Both the position numbers and the translations under genes were made by a program. From contig NZ_CP020042.1 of NCBI RefSeq assembly GCF_002028425.1, forward strand, positions 6,113,560-6,177,559: 64,000 nucleotides of DNA, read 5' to 3'. Below the pieces are notes generated by a model. It was given only the letters and a program-made list of their open reading frames with translations, did no database searches and was not told the DNA's origin. This stretch comes from Streptomyces katrae (GTDB lineage: Bacteria > Actinomycetota > Actinomycetes > Streptomycetales > Streptomycetaceae). Positions 17,208 through 25,781 of this stretch are shown one piece after another (position 1 is the first letter of the stretch; every line of letters starts with the position of its first letter).

Positions 17208-18263
17208 GTGGCGAAGGACTGGTGGCTGTACCAGGGCACGGGCCGGGGCGAGGACCGGCGCGCCCGCCTGGAGGCCGGATCGCCGCCGCCCTGGCGGGAC
17301 TTCACCGGCCGCCCCGACCCGGACTACCGGCCGCCCGGCTGCACCGGGGAGGCCTGGGAGCGCACCCGGCGGCGCGGCGAGGGGTACGTCCCCGACGAAC
17401 CCGAGAAGGACGTCGTCAACACCGCCCTCCACCTGCGCCGGCCCCTGCTCGTCACCGGCAAGCCCGGCGTCGGCAAGTCCACCCTCGCCTACAGCATCGC
17501 CGCCGACCTCGCCCTGGGCCCCGTCCTGCACTGGCCGATCACCAGCCGCACCGTCCTGCGGGACGGCCTCTACCTCTACGACGCCATCGGCCGGCTCCAG
17601 GAAGCCGGACTGGAACAGGTCCGCCTCCCCGGCGCCCCGGCCGCCACCGGACCGGCCGTCCCCGCCCCCTCCGTCGCCCGCTACCTGCGCCTCGGCCCGC
17701 TCGGCACCGCCCTGCTGCCCCAGCCCAGGCCCCGCGTCCTGCTCATCGACGAGATCGACAAGAGCGACATCGACCTGCCCGGCGACCTCCTCACCGTCTT
17801 CGAGGACGGCGGGTTCGTCATCCCCGAACTCGCCCGCCTCGCCAAGGAGGAGCCGACCGTCGCCATCGGCACCGACGACGACCCCGACGCGGGCGTCGCC
17901 GTCACCCAGGGCCGCGTGCAGTGCAGCTACTTCCCCGTCGTCGTCCTCACCAGCAACGGCGAACGCGACTTCCCGCCCGCCTTCCTGCGCCGCTGCGTCC
18001 GCCTCCACCTCGACGCCCCCGGCCCCGAGAAGCTCGCCCGGATCGTGCGCGGACGGCTCGGCGTCGACATCACCGCGGCGGACGGCGCCGAGTACCAGGA
18101 CCTCGTCCGCAGCTTCCTCGAACGGGCCGACGACGGCGACCTCGCCACCGACCAGCTCCTCAACGCCATCCAACTGCGCCTCGCCGGTGCCTGGTCGGCC
18201 CCCGGCGACCGCGACCGCTTCCTCGCCACCGTCATGCAGCACCTGACCGGGCCCACCGCGTGA
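17208..18263 (+). CDS. MoxR-type AAA+ ATPase
   Basis: A 351-residue AAA+ ATPase of the MoxR class. Walker A is GKPGVGKST (about residues 84-92), Walker B is VLLIDEIDKSD (about 176-186), sensor 1 is VLTSN, and the arginine-finger segment is FLRRCVRLHL. MoxR proteins act as chaperone-like remodelers paired with a vWA partner, here encoded by the next gene. The GTG at 17208 is chosen because GGAGG lies 8 bases upstream; ATGs at 17187 and 17193 are in frame but lack a Shine-Dalgarno. The stop overlaps the GTG of the vWA gene by 4 bases. Probable energy-coupling core of the operon. Confidence 0.88.
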   Translation: MAKDWWLYQGTGRGEDRRARLEAGSPPPWRDFTGRPDPDYRPPGCTGEAWERTRRRGEGYVPDEPEKDVVNTALHLRRPLLVTGKPGVGKSTLAYSIAADLALGPVLHWPITSRTVLRDGLYLYDAIGRLQEAGLEQVRLPGAPAATGPAVPAPSVARYLRLGPLGTALLPQPRPRVLLIDEIDKSDIDLPGDLLTVFEDGGFVIPELARLAKEEPTVAIGTDDDPDAGVAVTQGRVQCSYFPVVVLTSNGERDFPPAFLRRCVRLHLDAPGPEKLARIVRGRLGVDITAADGAEYQDLVRSFLERADDGDLATDQLLNAIQLRLAGAWSAPGDRDRFLATVMQHLTGPTA

Positions 18264-21200
18264 TCGAGAAGCTCCTCGCCGCCTTCGGCGAAGGCGCCGA
18301 GGCCGGAGCCGCCCCGCGCACCGCCATCGGGGCGGAGGAGATCGCCGACATCCTGTGGCTGGCCGCCCGCGTCGACCCCGCCGCCGCGGACGCCCGCACG
18401 CCCGCCCCGGCCGCCGACGGCGCCGAAGCCTGCGCACCGCCGCCCGACCCGCCCGACCCCCCGGCCGGACCCGCCCCCGCACCGGGCGCCGGCACGGACC
18501 AGCTCTTCCCCGCCACCACCCGCCCCGGCCCGCCCGACGGCCGCGCCGACGGGGCGTCCGGCCGGCGCGGCGTACCCCTGCGCCTGCCGCGCACCGCCTC
18601 CCTCGACGACCCGCTCGGCCTCATGCGCTCCCTGCGGCCCGTCGGACGCCGCTCCATCGGCGGCCCCGGCGAGGAACTCGACGAACAGCTCACCGTCGAG
18701 CGCAGCATCGAGGCCATGGTCCCCACCCCGGTGCTGCGCCCCGCCGAGAGCCGCTGGCTGGACCTGGCCCTGGTCGTCGACGCCCACCACTCGATGCTGC
18801 TGTGGGCCGACCTCGTCGCCGAACTGCGCGGGGTCCTCACCCGCAGCGGGGTCTTCCGCGACGTACGCACCTGGCAGCTCACCGGCACCGGCCGCGGCGG
18901 CACCCCCCAGCTCGCCCGGGGCCCCGGCGGACCGCCCCGCAACCCCCTCGAACTCGCCGACCCGGCCGGCCGGCGGCTGATCCTCGTCCTCTCCGACACC
19001 GTGGCGGGCGGCTGGCAGGAGGCCCCGCTGCGCGCCGTCCTGCGCCACTGGAGCAGCCACAACGCCGTGGCCGTGCTCAACGTCCTGCCCGAACGGCTGT
19101 GGACCCGGGGCGCCGTAGCGCCCGTGCCCTTCGCCGTCCGCTCCGAGCGGCCCGCCGCGGCCACCCGCTCCTGGCAGCGGGTGCCGGCCGCCCGGCGGGC
19201 GCGCGGCGGCGGGCCGGTGGTCCCGGTCGTCGGCCTCGCCTCCGGGAGCCTGGCCCGCCTCGTCCGCGTGGTGTCCGGCGACGGGCGCTGGCGCCGCCTG
19301 GCCTGCCTGCGGCTCGACGCGGGCGCCTCCGTGACGCCGCCGGTGCCGGGGCCGGCGCGCCCGGCGGCCGACCCGCTGGAGCTGGTGGAACGCTTCCGGG
19401 CCGGCGCCTCCCCGACCGCGCAGCAACTCGCCGCGCACCTGGCCGCCGTACCGCTGACGCTGCCCGTGATGACCCTGGTCCGCCGCTCCCTGCTGCGCGG
19501 CTCCGAGCACGGCCACCTGGCCGAGGTGGCCCTGGGCGGGCTGTTCGCCCCGTGGCGGGGGCAACAGCGGCCCGAGGAGGCGGAGTTCGAGTTCCTTCCG
19601 GGGGTGCGGGAGGTGCTGCTGGGCTCCCAGCTGCGCGGGGACGTGGCGGAGGTCCGGGAACTGGTACGCCGCAGGGTGTGGGAGTACATGTCCCGCAACC
19701 GGGGCACGGGCCCCGACTTCTCGGCGACCCGGGTCACGACGGGGACGGAGGGCCGGCGGCTGGTCCCGGAGGGGGCTCTGCCGTTCGCGGAACGCGGGCC
19801 GGTGGGGGAACGCGGGCCGGGCACGGACCGGGAGGTGGGCGAACGCCGCGGGCCGGGCGCGGGCCGGGAGCCGGGCGAACGCCGGGGGACGGGCGCGGGC
19901 CGGGAGCCGGGCGCGGCCGCCGCCGTGGCGGACCCGGGGCCCGGCGGCCGGGTGGTCCGGGTCGGCTTCGACCCGCTGAGGGAGCCCGGTGAGGTCGGGA
20001 TCCTGCTCGCGCCGCGGCTGGTGCTCACGGTGGGGCAGGCGGCGGGGCCGGGGGAGACCGTGTGGGTCAGGGCGGGCGGCCGGGAGTTCGCCTGCCGGCC
20101 GGTGTGGTGGGACGACGCGAGCCCGCCCGTACTGCTGCTGGAGAGCGAGGGGGACCTGACGGACCCGGCGGGGTTCGTCCCGCAGCCCTGGGGGACGGCC
20201 CCCGCCGGCGCCGCGGCGCGCGTCCGCGTCGACGGGGCCACGGAGGCGGGGCAGCCGGCCGCGCTGACCGCGACCCTGGTCCGCGACGGCGGAGCGGCCA
20301 ACGGGGAACTGGTCCTGCCCTCCCCGGACCCGGAGACCTGGACCCACTTCGTCGGAGCCCCGGTGTCCCACGAGGGCCGGCTGCTCGGAGTGGTGCACAC
20401 CGTGTACCGCGACCGCCTGGTGTTCCTGACGGCCGCCGCCCTGCTGGAGCAGCCCGCCTTCCGCGCGGCGCTGGACGGCCACCCGGCCGCGGTCCCCCAC
20501 CTCGGGGGGGACGAGGGCGGTCCGCAGGTGACCGTGGACGTACGGGTGGGCCAGGGGGCGGTGCCCCGCGGCAGCTCGGCGGGCGCGGAGCTGCGCGACC
20601 TGATGGCCCGGCTGATGACGGATGCCCAGGTCCGGGGGACACCGGTCGGCGGAGAGGGTTCGAGGACCCTGCACGTGGTCCTGAACGCGCCCGGCGCCCT
20701 GGGCCGCGCGGGGCGGCTGCTGGCGGCACTGCCGGCGACGCTGGCCCGGTACGGGGACGGACCCGGGCAGGGTGTCCAGCCGCCGCTCGCCATGGTGCTG
20801 GGGACCGGCGACCCGCAGCATCCGCTGCGGGAACCGGAACGGCTGATCGAGCACGACCTGATCGGGGAGCGGTTACGGAGCGCCCGGCGGGGGCGGACCG
20901 GGCGGCTCCTGCTCGTCCTCTCCCAGCGTTTGTACGAGGAACTCGGCGCACTGCTCGGCCCGACCGCGCTCAGCGTGCTCACCCCGCTCGGGGACGGTGC
21001 CGGGGCCTGGGTGTACGAGGGCGGCCCCCGGCAACTGGCGGAACTGCTGACGGAGGCCGACGAGTCCGCGCGCGGCACGGCGGTCACCTGGCACCGGTGC
21101 CGCGCCGGTGCCTCGGACACCGACCCGCTGGGCTGCCCGGGCAGCCGGCTGCTGGAGCGCCACGCCTGCCTGGCGCACCTGCCGCCCGGGGAACAGGAAG

Positions 21201-22369
21201 CGGTGCTGAGCTCCCTCGGCCCGGGCTCGTCGGTCGATTTCAGGGGGATCCCCCTCACCCAGGGCCTGTTGCGCCGTGTCCTCGACGCGGTACGGGAGCC
21301 GGGGACGGGACAGATCACGCTCGGCGCGGCGGCCTTCGCACAGGCGCGCTTCGTGGACGGCTGGGAGGAGGAGGGGGTGGTGTTCACCGGAGCGGCCGAC
21401 TTCTCGGACGCCTCCTTCGCCGGCCCGGTGGACTTCTCGGGGGCGGTGTTCCGCGCGGACGCCTCCTTCGACCGGGCCGTCTTCGAAGACACCGTGGGGT
21501 TCCCGCACAGCAGGTTCGAGGGCCGGGCCGGCTTCCGCCGGGCGGTCTTCCGGCGGGGTGCGCACTTCACGCAGGTCACCTGGAAGGGCGATGTCTGCTT
21601 CCAGAGTGCTCTGATGGGGGACTTCCACCGGCTGCGGCGGGTGACCGTGGAGGGGGAGGCCGACTTCCGCCACGTGCGGTACGAGGGCTCGATGCTGCTG
21701 GAGGACTCCACCCTGGCCGGGCCGGTGAGTTTCGAGTCCGCCGTGTGGCGGGGCTCGCTGTCGGTGGCCGATACGCGCTTCATGTCGACGGCGGTCTTCG
21801 ACCTCGCGCGGTGTGAGGGGATCGCCCTGCTCCGGGCCGGCCGTTTCAACGGCCCGGCCCGCTTCGCCTCCACCGTCTTCGAGGGGGCGGCGAGTTTCTC
21901 CATGGGGGCGTTCGAGGAGGCCGCGGTCTTCACCGGGGCCGCCTTCAACGGGCGCGCCTCGTTCGCGAGCACCGTCTGCGCCGGCGGTGTCTCCTTCGAC
22001 CGTACGGTCTTCTCCGGCTCGCTCACGTGGCGCGACATGACGGTCGAGAACGGGCCGAGCAGCTTCGCCGACGCGCGGTTCCTGGGGCCGGTGAGCTTCC
22101 TGCGCACCGAGTTCGTGACCGGCACGGGTTTCGACGGCGCGGCCTTCGACGGCACCGTCACCCTCGCGGACACCACCTTCCGTGCCGGTCTGACCTTCGA
22201 CGGCACGGCCTTCAACGCCCGGACCGAGTTCACCGGCGTCAAGTTCCCCGGGTCCCTGCCCCTTCCCGGCGACTGGACCGCGAGAAGGTCCGACGCGGGC
22301 CTGTGGTACATCACTTCACCGCACCCCGCCGCCTCCCTCCCGGAAGACGCCGCCCCCGACGACGCGTGA
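18260..22369 (+). CDS. vWA-like/SAV_2336-type N-terminus, inactive trypsin-like domain, cyclase-like domain, pentapeptide repeats
   Basis: A 1,369-residue multidomain protein. Residues about 1-380 match the SAV_2336-type N-terminus with a vWA-like core (WLDLALVVDAHHSMLLW, then RRLILVLSDTVAGGW). The metal-site motif DxSxS reads DAHHS, so it is degenerate. A charged GERRGPGAGREPG linker covers about 510-553. Residues about 563-750 have a trypsin-like layout with VLTVGQAA in place of TAAHC and HFVGAPVSHEG in place of GDSGGP, so the triad is lost. Residues about 756-930 look like a nucleotide-cyclase fold without its metal aspartates (inference). Residues about 1027-1333 are pentapeptide repeats (F-x4-F pattern), a right-handed beta-helix. 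Coupled to MoxR by GTGA overlap. Confidence 0.8.
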   Translation: MIEKLLAAFGEGAEAGAAPRTAIGAEEIADILWLAARVDPAAADARTPAPAADGAEACAPPPDPPDPPAGPAPAPGAGTDQLFPATTRPGPPDGRADGASGRRGVPLRLPRTASLDDPLGLMRSLRPVGRRSIGGPGEELDEQLTVERSIEAMVPTPVLRPAESRWLDLALVVDAHHSMLLWADLVAELRGVLTRSGVFRDVRTWQLTGTGRGGTPQLARGPGGPPRNPLELADPAGRRLILVLSDTVAGGWQEAPLRAVLRHWSSHNAVAVLNVLPERLWTRGAVAPVPFAVRSERPAAATRSWQRVPAARRARGGGPVVPVVGLASGSLARLVRVVSGDGRWRRLACLRLDAGASVTPPVPGPARPAADPLELVERFRAGASPTAQQLAAHLAAVPLTLPVMTLVRRSLLRGSEHGHLAEVALGGLFAPWRGQQRPEEAEFEFLPGVREVLLGSQLRGDVAEVRELVRRRVWEYMSRNRGTGPDFSATRVTTGTEGRRLVPEGALPFAERGPVGERGPGTDREVGERRGPGAGREPGERRGTGAGREPGAAAAVADPGPGGRVVRVGFDPLREPGEVGILLAPRLVLTVGQAAGPGETVWVRAGGREFACRPVWWDDASPPVLLLESEGDLTDPAGFVPQPWGTAPAGAAARVRVDGATEAGQPAALTATLVRDGGAANGELVLPSPDPETWTHFVGAPVSHEGRLLGVVHTVYRDRLVFLTAAALLEQPAFRAALDGHPAAVPHLGGDEGGPQVTVDVRVGQGAVPRGSSAGAELRDLMARLMTDAQVRGTPVGGEGSRTLHVVLNAPGALGRAGRLLAALPATLARYGDGPGQGVQPPLAMVLGTGDPQHPLREPERLIEHDLIGERLRSARRGRTGRLLLVLSQRLYEELGALLGPTALSVLTPLGDGAGAWVYEGGPRQLAELLTEADESARGTAVTWHRCRAGASDTDPLGCPGSRLLERHACLAHLPPGEQEAVLSSLGPGSSVDFRGIPLTQGLLRRVLDAVREPGTGQITLGAAAFAQARFVDGWEEEGVVFTGAADFSDASFAGPVDFSGAVFRADASFDRAVFEDTVGFPHSRFEGRAGFRRAVFRRGAHFTQVTWKGDVCFQSALMGDFHRLRRVTVEGEADFRHVRYEGSMLLEDSTLAGPVSFESAVWRGSLSVADTRFMSTAVFDLARCEGIALLRAGRFNGPARFASTVFEGAASFSMGAFEEAAVFTGAAFNGRASFASTVCAGGVSFDRTVFSGSLTWRDMTVENGPSSFADARFLGPVSFLRTEFVTGTGFDGAAFDGTVTLADTTFRAGLTFDGTAFNARTEFTGVKFPGSLPLPGDWTARRSDAGLWYITSPHPAASLPEDAAPDDA

Positions 22370-22373
22370 CGTA

Positions 22374-22421
22374 TCCAGCGTCCAGCGTCCTGCGTCCTGC
22401 GTCCGGATCCTGCATCCTGGG
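22374..22421. repeat. tandem 7-bp TCCtGCG-type repeat
   Basis: Seven consecutive units beginning TCC (TCCAGCG twice, TCCTGCG twice, then a 6-base TCCGGA and the variants TCCTGCA and TCCTGGG) directly follow the stop of the pentapeptide-repeat gene. No hairpin is evident. It fills most of the gap to the phosphatase gene. Confidence 0.8.
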
Positions 22422-22456
22422 GCGACAACCTCCCCACCCGCCACAGGAGTTCGCCC

Positions 22457-23194
22457 ATGTCCTCCCCGCGCCACATCCCCTTCACCCGCCTGCACAACTT
22501 CCGCGACCTCGGCGGCTACCGCTGCGCCGACGGCCGGACCACCGCCTGGGGCGTCCTCTACCGCGCCGACTCCCTGGGCAAGCTCGACCCGGCCGGCGCC
22601 GACTGGGAGCGCTTCCTCGGCCTGGGCATCCGTACCGTCATCGACCTCCGCTACCCCTGGGAGATCGAGGCCAAGGGCCGGATACCGCAGGCCGAGCGCT
22701 TCACCTACGCCAACCTCAGCATCGAGCACCGCCCGTACGACCAGGCCGCCATCGACCCCGCCCTCGACCCCTGGCGCTACCTCGCCGACCGCTTCGCCGA
22801 AGTCGCCGAGGACGGGGTCGAGGAGATCCGCCGGGCCATCGGTCTCATCGCCGACGGACCCGGACCCGCCGTCTTCCACTGCACCTCCGGCAAGGACCGC
22901 ACCGGCCTCATCGCCGCCCTCGTCCTGACTCTCCTCGGCGCTCCCGAGGAGGAGATCCTCGCCGACTTCGCCCTCACCGAGCTCGCCACCGCCCGCCTGA
23001 CCGCCGACTGGCACGCCGCCAACCCGGGCCGCACCCTGCTCTGGCCCTCGTACGGGCGCGCTCCGGCCACCGTCATGGCCCTGGTCCTCGCCGACCTGAC
23101 GGATCGTTACGGCTCCCCGTCCGCCTACCTCACCGACACCGTCGGCATCACCCCGGACACCGTCGGCCGGCTGCGTGAACGCCTCCTCGTCTGA
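22457..23194 (+). CDS. IphP-type tyrosine/dual-specificity phosphatase
   Basis: A 245-residue cytoplasmic phosphatase. FTRLHNFRDLGGYRCADGR at the N-terminus is the signature of the IphP/LipA-like family, and the P-loop HCTSGKDRTG (CX5R, Cys at about residue 142) is intact. A general-acid Asp is likely in the preceding loop. AGGAG lies 7 bases before the ATG. It follows the conflict operon by about 90 bp on the same strand, so read-through is possible, but there is no translational coupling. Substrate (phosphotyrosine or phosphoinositide) unresolved. Confidence 0.88.
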   Translation: MSSPRHIPFTRLHNFRDLGGYRCADGRTTAWGVLYRADSLGKLDPAGADWERFLGLGIRTVIDLRYPWEIEAKGRIPQAERFTYANLSIEHRPYDQAAIDPALDPWRYLADRFAEVAEDGVEEIRRAIGLIADGPGPAVFHCTSGKDRTGLIAALVLTLLGAPEEEILADFALTELATARLTADWHAANPGRTLLWPSYGRAPATVMALVLADLTDRYGSPSAYLTDTVGITPDTVGRLRERLLV

Positions 23195-23201
23195 GGACGC
23201 G

Positions 23202-23239
23202 AAAACCCGGTGCGCCCGGCGGCGCGCGCTGCCTACACT
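23202..23239 (+). promoter_or_regulatory. candidate promoter for EF-G paralogue leader
   Basis: A -10-like TACACT at 23234-23239 lies about 70 bp before the first leader peptide. An AAAA tract at 23202-23205 stands just upstream of the -35 position, a layout seen at WhiB7-dependent resistance promoters. The -35 itself is weak, so the WhiB7 link is only a suggestion. Confidence 0.35.
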
Positions 23240-23307
23240 CGCCGTGCGCGCCGCCGGACCGGCCCGCGCGCCTCATGCCGTCGGACGAAGAGAAGGGGAG
23301 CAGGGAC

Positions 23308-23385
23308 ATGCGCACGCACACCGCCGCCGCCCTCGTTCCCCCGGCCCGGTACGACGTGATCCCGGTGTCTCGCACCGCGCGGTAA
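23308..23385 (+). CDS. leader peptide 1 upstream of EF-G paralogue
   Basis: A 25-codon reading frame, MRTHTAAALVPPARYDVIPV then SRTAR, behind a strong purine-rich ribosome site (AGAAGGGGAGCAGGG). It is followed at once by an inverted repeat (ACAGC 23385-23389 with GCTGT 23396-23400) and another (GTACG 23405-23409 with CGTAC 23418-23422). The long leader, a good ribosome site and hairpins directly after the stop are the layout of ribosome-mediated attenuation. Whether it is translated is inferred. Confidence 0.5.
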   Translation: MRTHTAAALVPPARYDVIPVSRTAR

Positions 23386-23486
23386 CAGCTGCGCGGCTGT
23401 CACCGTACGCCCGTGAACGTACCCGCCCGGGCCATGAAGTGGTCCTCGCCCGGCCGACGATGACGCCCTGTCGTCCAAGGCCGCGC

Positions 23487-23555
23487 ATGCACACGCACAC
23501 GCACATGCGCATGCGCGTAGGGGTACGCACGGGAATCGCGCCGCCCACCTCCTGA
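23487..23555 (+). CDS. leader peptide 2 upstream of EF-G paralogue
   Basis: A 22-codon frame ([20 protein letters not shown] then TS) with AAGG 6 bases upstream. It ends 26 bp before the EF-G paralogue start. It is rich in alternating His/Thr and Met/Arg codons. Together with leader peptide 1 it could make downstream translation depend on ribosome stalling. It may be fortuitous. Confidence 0.35.
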   Translation: MHTHTHMRMRVGVRTGIAPPTS

Positions 23556-23581
23556 TCCAAGGCACCGAAAGGCCATGGGCC

Positions 23582-25621
23582 ATGCGCACTCGCACCAGCA
23601 CCACCCCCCTCGCCGCCGTCCGCAACCTCGGCATCCTCGCCCACGTCGACGCGGGCAAGACGACCGTCACCGAGCGGATCCTGTTCGCCACCGGTACCAT
23701 CCACAAGCGCGGAGAGGTCCACGACGGAACCACCGTCACCGACTTCGACGCCCAGGAACGGGCCCGCGGCATCACCATCTTCGCCGCGGCCGTCAGCTGC
23801 GCCTGGGACGGACACCGGATCAACCTGATCGACACCCCCGGCCACGTCGACTTCGCCGATGAGGTCGAGCGTTCCCTGCGCGTGCTCGACGGGGCCGTCG
23901 CGGTGTTCGACGCCGTCGCCGGGGTCGAGCCGCAGAGCGAGTCGGTGTGGCGGCAGGCGGACCGGCACGGCGTGCCCCGGATCGCGTTCGTCAACAAGCT
24001 CGACCGCGCGGGCGCCGACCTCGACACGGCGGTCGCCTCCATCCGGGACCGGCTCGGCGCCGTCCCCCTGGTCGTCCAGCTGCCCGTGGGCCGCGAGGAC
24101 GCCTTCACCGGCGTCGTCGACCTGCTGCGGATGCGCGCCCTGCTCTGGGGTGCGGGCGCCGACTCGTACGAGACCGCGCCCGTCCCCGACGCGCTGCTGG
24201 AGGAGGCGCAGCGGCGCCGGCGCCTCCTGGAGGAGACGGTGGCCGAACTCCATGCGGACGCCCTGGAGGAGTTCTGCGCGACGGGCTCCCTCGCCGAGGC
24301 GACGCTGGTCCGCGCCCTGCGCGAGCTGACCCTGGCCGGGGAGGCAGTCGTGGTCCTGTGCGGCTCGGCGTACCGCAACCGCGGGATCGAGCCGCTGCTG
24401 GACGCGGTGGTGGCGTACCTGCCGTCGCCGGCCGACATGCCGCCCGTACAGGGCCGCGCCGCCGACCCGGCGGAGCCGCTGGCGGCGCTCGCCTTCAAGG
24501 TGACGGCGACGCCGACCGGACGGCTGACGTACGTACGCCTCTACGCGGGCACCCTGCGCAAGGGCGACACCGTACTGGACCCCGGTACGGGCAGGACGGA
24601 ACGGGTCGGGCGGATCCTGCGGGTGCAGGCCGACCGGCACGAGGAACGGGAGGAGGCGGTGGCCGGTGACATCGTGGCCGTGATCGGGCCCAAGGCGGCC
24701 CGGGCCGGCAGCACCCTGTGCGCGCCGGGGGCCCCGCTGCTCCTCGAACCGCCGTCCGTGGCCGATCCGGTGGTGTCGGTGGCGGTCGAGGCGGGCCGCA
24801 GCACCGACACCGGCCGGTTCTCCGCCGCGCTGGCCCGGATCGCCGAGGAGGACCCCTCGCTGGTGGTCCGGACGGACGCGGAGACCGGACAGACCGTGCT
24901 GTCGGGGCTGGGCGAGCTCCATCTGGAAGTCGCGGTGGAGAAGATCCGCCGGGACCAGGGCGTGGAGGTCGTCGTGGGCCGTCCGCGGGTCTCCTACCGG
25001 GAGACCGTGGTGGAGGGGGTGACCGGGCTGGTCCACCGGCACGTCAAACAGGACGGCGGCGCGGGCCAGTTCGCCCATGTGGTGATCGACGTCGAGCCGC
25101 TGGGCGAGCCGGGCTTCGCGTTCCGTTCGACGGTCGTCGGGGGCCGGGTCCCGGCGGAGTACGCGCGGGCCGTGGAGGCCGGCTGCCGGGACGCGCTCGC
25201 CGAGGGTCCCCTCGGCGGGCACCCGGTGACGGGGCTGCGGGTCGTCCTCACCGACGGGGCGATCCACTCCAAGGACTCCTCGGAGCTCGCCTTCCGCGCG
25301 GCCGGCCGGTTCGCACTGCGGGAAGCCCTGCGGGCGAGCACGCTGGAGCTGCTGGAGCCGGTCGCGGAGGTCACCGTGACCGTCCCGGACGAGTCCGTCG
25401 GCGCGGTCCTCGGCGACCTCGCCGCCCGGCGGGGCCGGGTCACGGGCTCGGCCACCCGGGCCGGGACCGCGGTGGTGACGGCGACGGTGCCGCTGGCCGA
25501 ACTCTTCGGCTACGCGTCCCGCCTGCGCGGCCGCACCCAGGGCCGGGGCACCTTCACCACCCGCCCGGCGGGCCTGGCCCCGGTCCCGGCGGGGGTGGCC
25601 TCGACCCTGCTGCCGGGTTAG
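23582..25621 (+). CDS. EF-G paralogue / ribosome-protection-like translational GTPase
   Basis: A 679-residue GTPase with all EF-G domains. G1 is AHVDAGKTT (about residue 20), switch I is RARGITI, G3 is DTPGHVDF (about 84), G4 is NKLD (about 138), domain IV has [11 protein letters not shown], and the domain V C-terminus is [16 protein letters not shown]. It is shorter and more divergent than housekeeping EF-G and fits the accessory FusA2-like or tetracycline-resistance-protein-like paralogues of actinomycetes. No str-operon neighbours (rpsL, rpsG, tuf) are present. The regulated leader suggests inducibility by ribosome-targeting drugs. AAAGG lies 9 bases before the ATG. Confidence 0.82.
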   Translation: MRTRTSTTPLAAVRNLGILAHVDAGKTTVTERILFATGTIHKRGEVHDGTTVTDFDAQERARGITIFAAAVSCAWDGHRINLIDTPGHVDFADEVERSLRVLDGAVAVFDAVAGVEPQSESVWRQADRHGVPRIAFVNKLDRAGADLDTAVASIRDRLGAVPLVVQLPVGREDAFTGVVDLLRMRALLWGAGADSYETAPVPDALLEEAQRRRRLLEETVAELHADALEEFCATGSLAEATLVRALRELTLAGEAVVVLCGSAYRNRGIEPLLDAVVAYLPSPADMPPVQGRAADPAEPLAALAFKVTATPTGRLTYVRLYAGTLRKGDTVLDPGTGRTERVGRILRVQADRHEEREEAVAGDIVAVIGPKAARAGSTLCAPGAPLLLEPPSVADPVVSVAVEAGRSTDTGRFSAALARIAEEDPSLVVRTDAETGQTVLSGLGELHLEVAVEKIRRDQGVEVVVGRPRVSYRETVVEGVTGLVHRHVKQDGGAGQFAHVVIDVEPLGEPGFAFRSTVVGGRVPAEYARAVEAGCRDALAEGPLGGHPVTGLRVVLTDGAIHSKDSSELAFRAAGRFALREALRASTLELLEPVAEVTVTVPDESVGAVLGDLAARRGRVTGSATRAGTAVVTATVPLAELFGYASRLRGRTQGRGTFTTRPAGLAPVPAGVASTLLPG

Positions 25622-25633
25622 CCGTCGGCCCCG

Positions 25634-25667
25634 CCCCGCCCCGCCCGGTACGCCGGGCGGGGTGGGG
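25634..25667 (+). terminator. terminator hairpin after EF-G paralogue
   Basis: Two 15-base arms (25634-25648 and 25653-25667) pair with one G-U wobble around a TACG tetraloop, 12 bp after the stop codon. Confidence 0.85.
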
Positions 25668-25690
25668 CTTCGGGGACCCGGCTTCCGAAA

Positions 25691-25751
25691 TATCTTGACG
25701 TCGAGATAGCTGGGAGGGCAGGCTACCGCCTGGTATCTCGACATCGAGATA
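25691..25751 (+). promoter_or_regulatory. two 18-bp palindromic operators upstream of MFS gene
   Basis: Site 1 (25691-25708) TATCTTGACGTCGAGATA and site 2 (25734-25751) TATCTCGACATCGAGATA are near-perfect and perfect inverted repeats, 43 bp centre to centre (about four helical turns). Their form resembles MarR-type operators. The TTGACG inside site 1 could be the -35 of the promoter, so binding would block transcription. No MarR gene is adjacent in this window. Confidence 0.75.
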
Positions 25752-25781
25752 CTTTCGGACGGGGGAAGGCGGAGACCGGGC

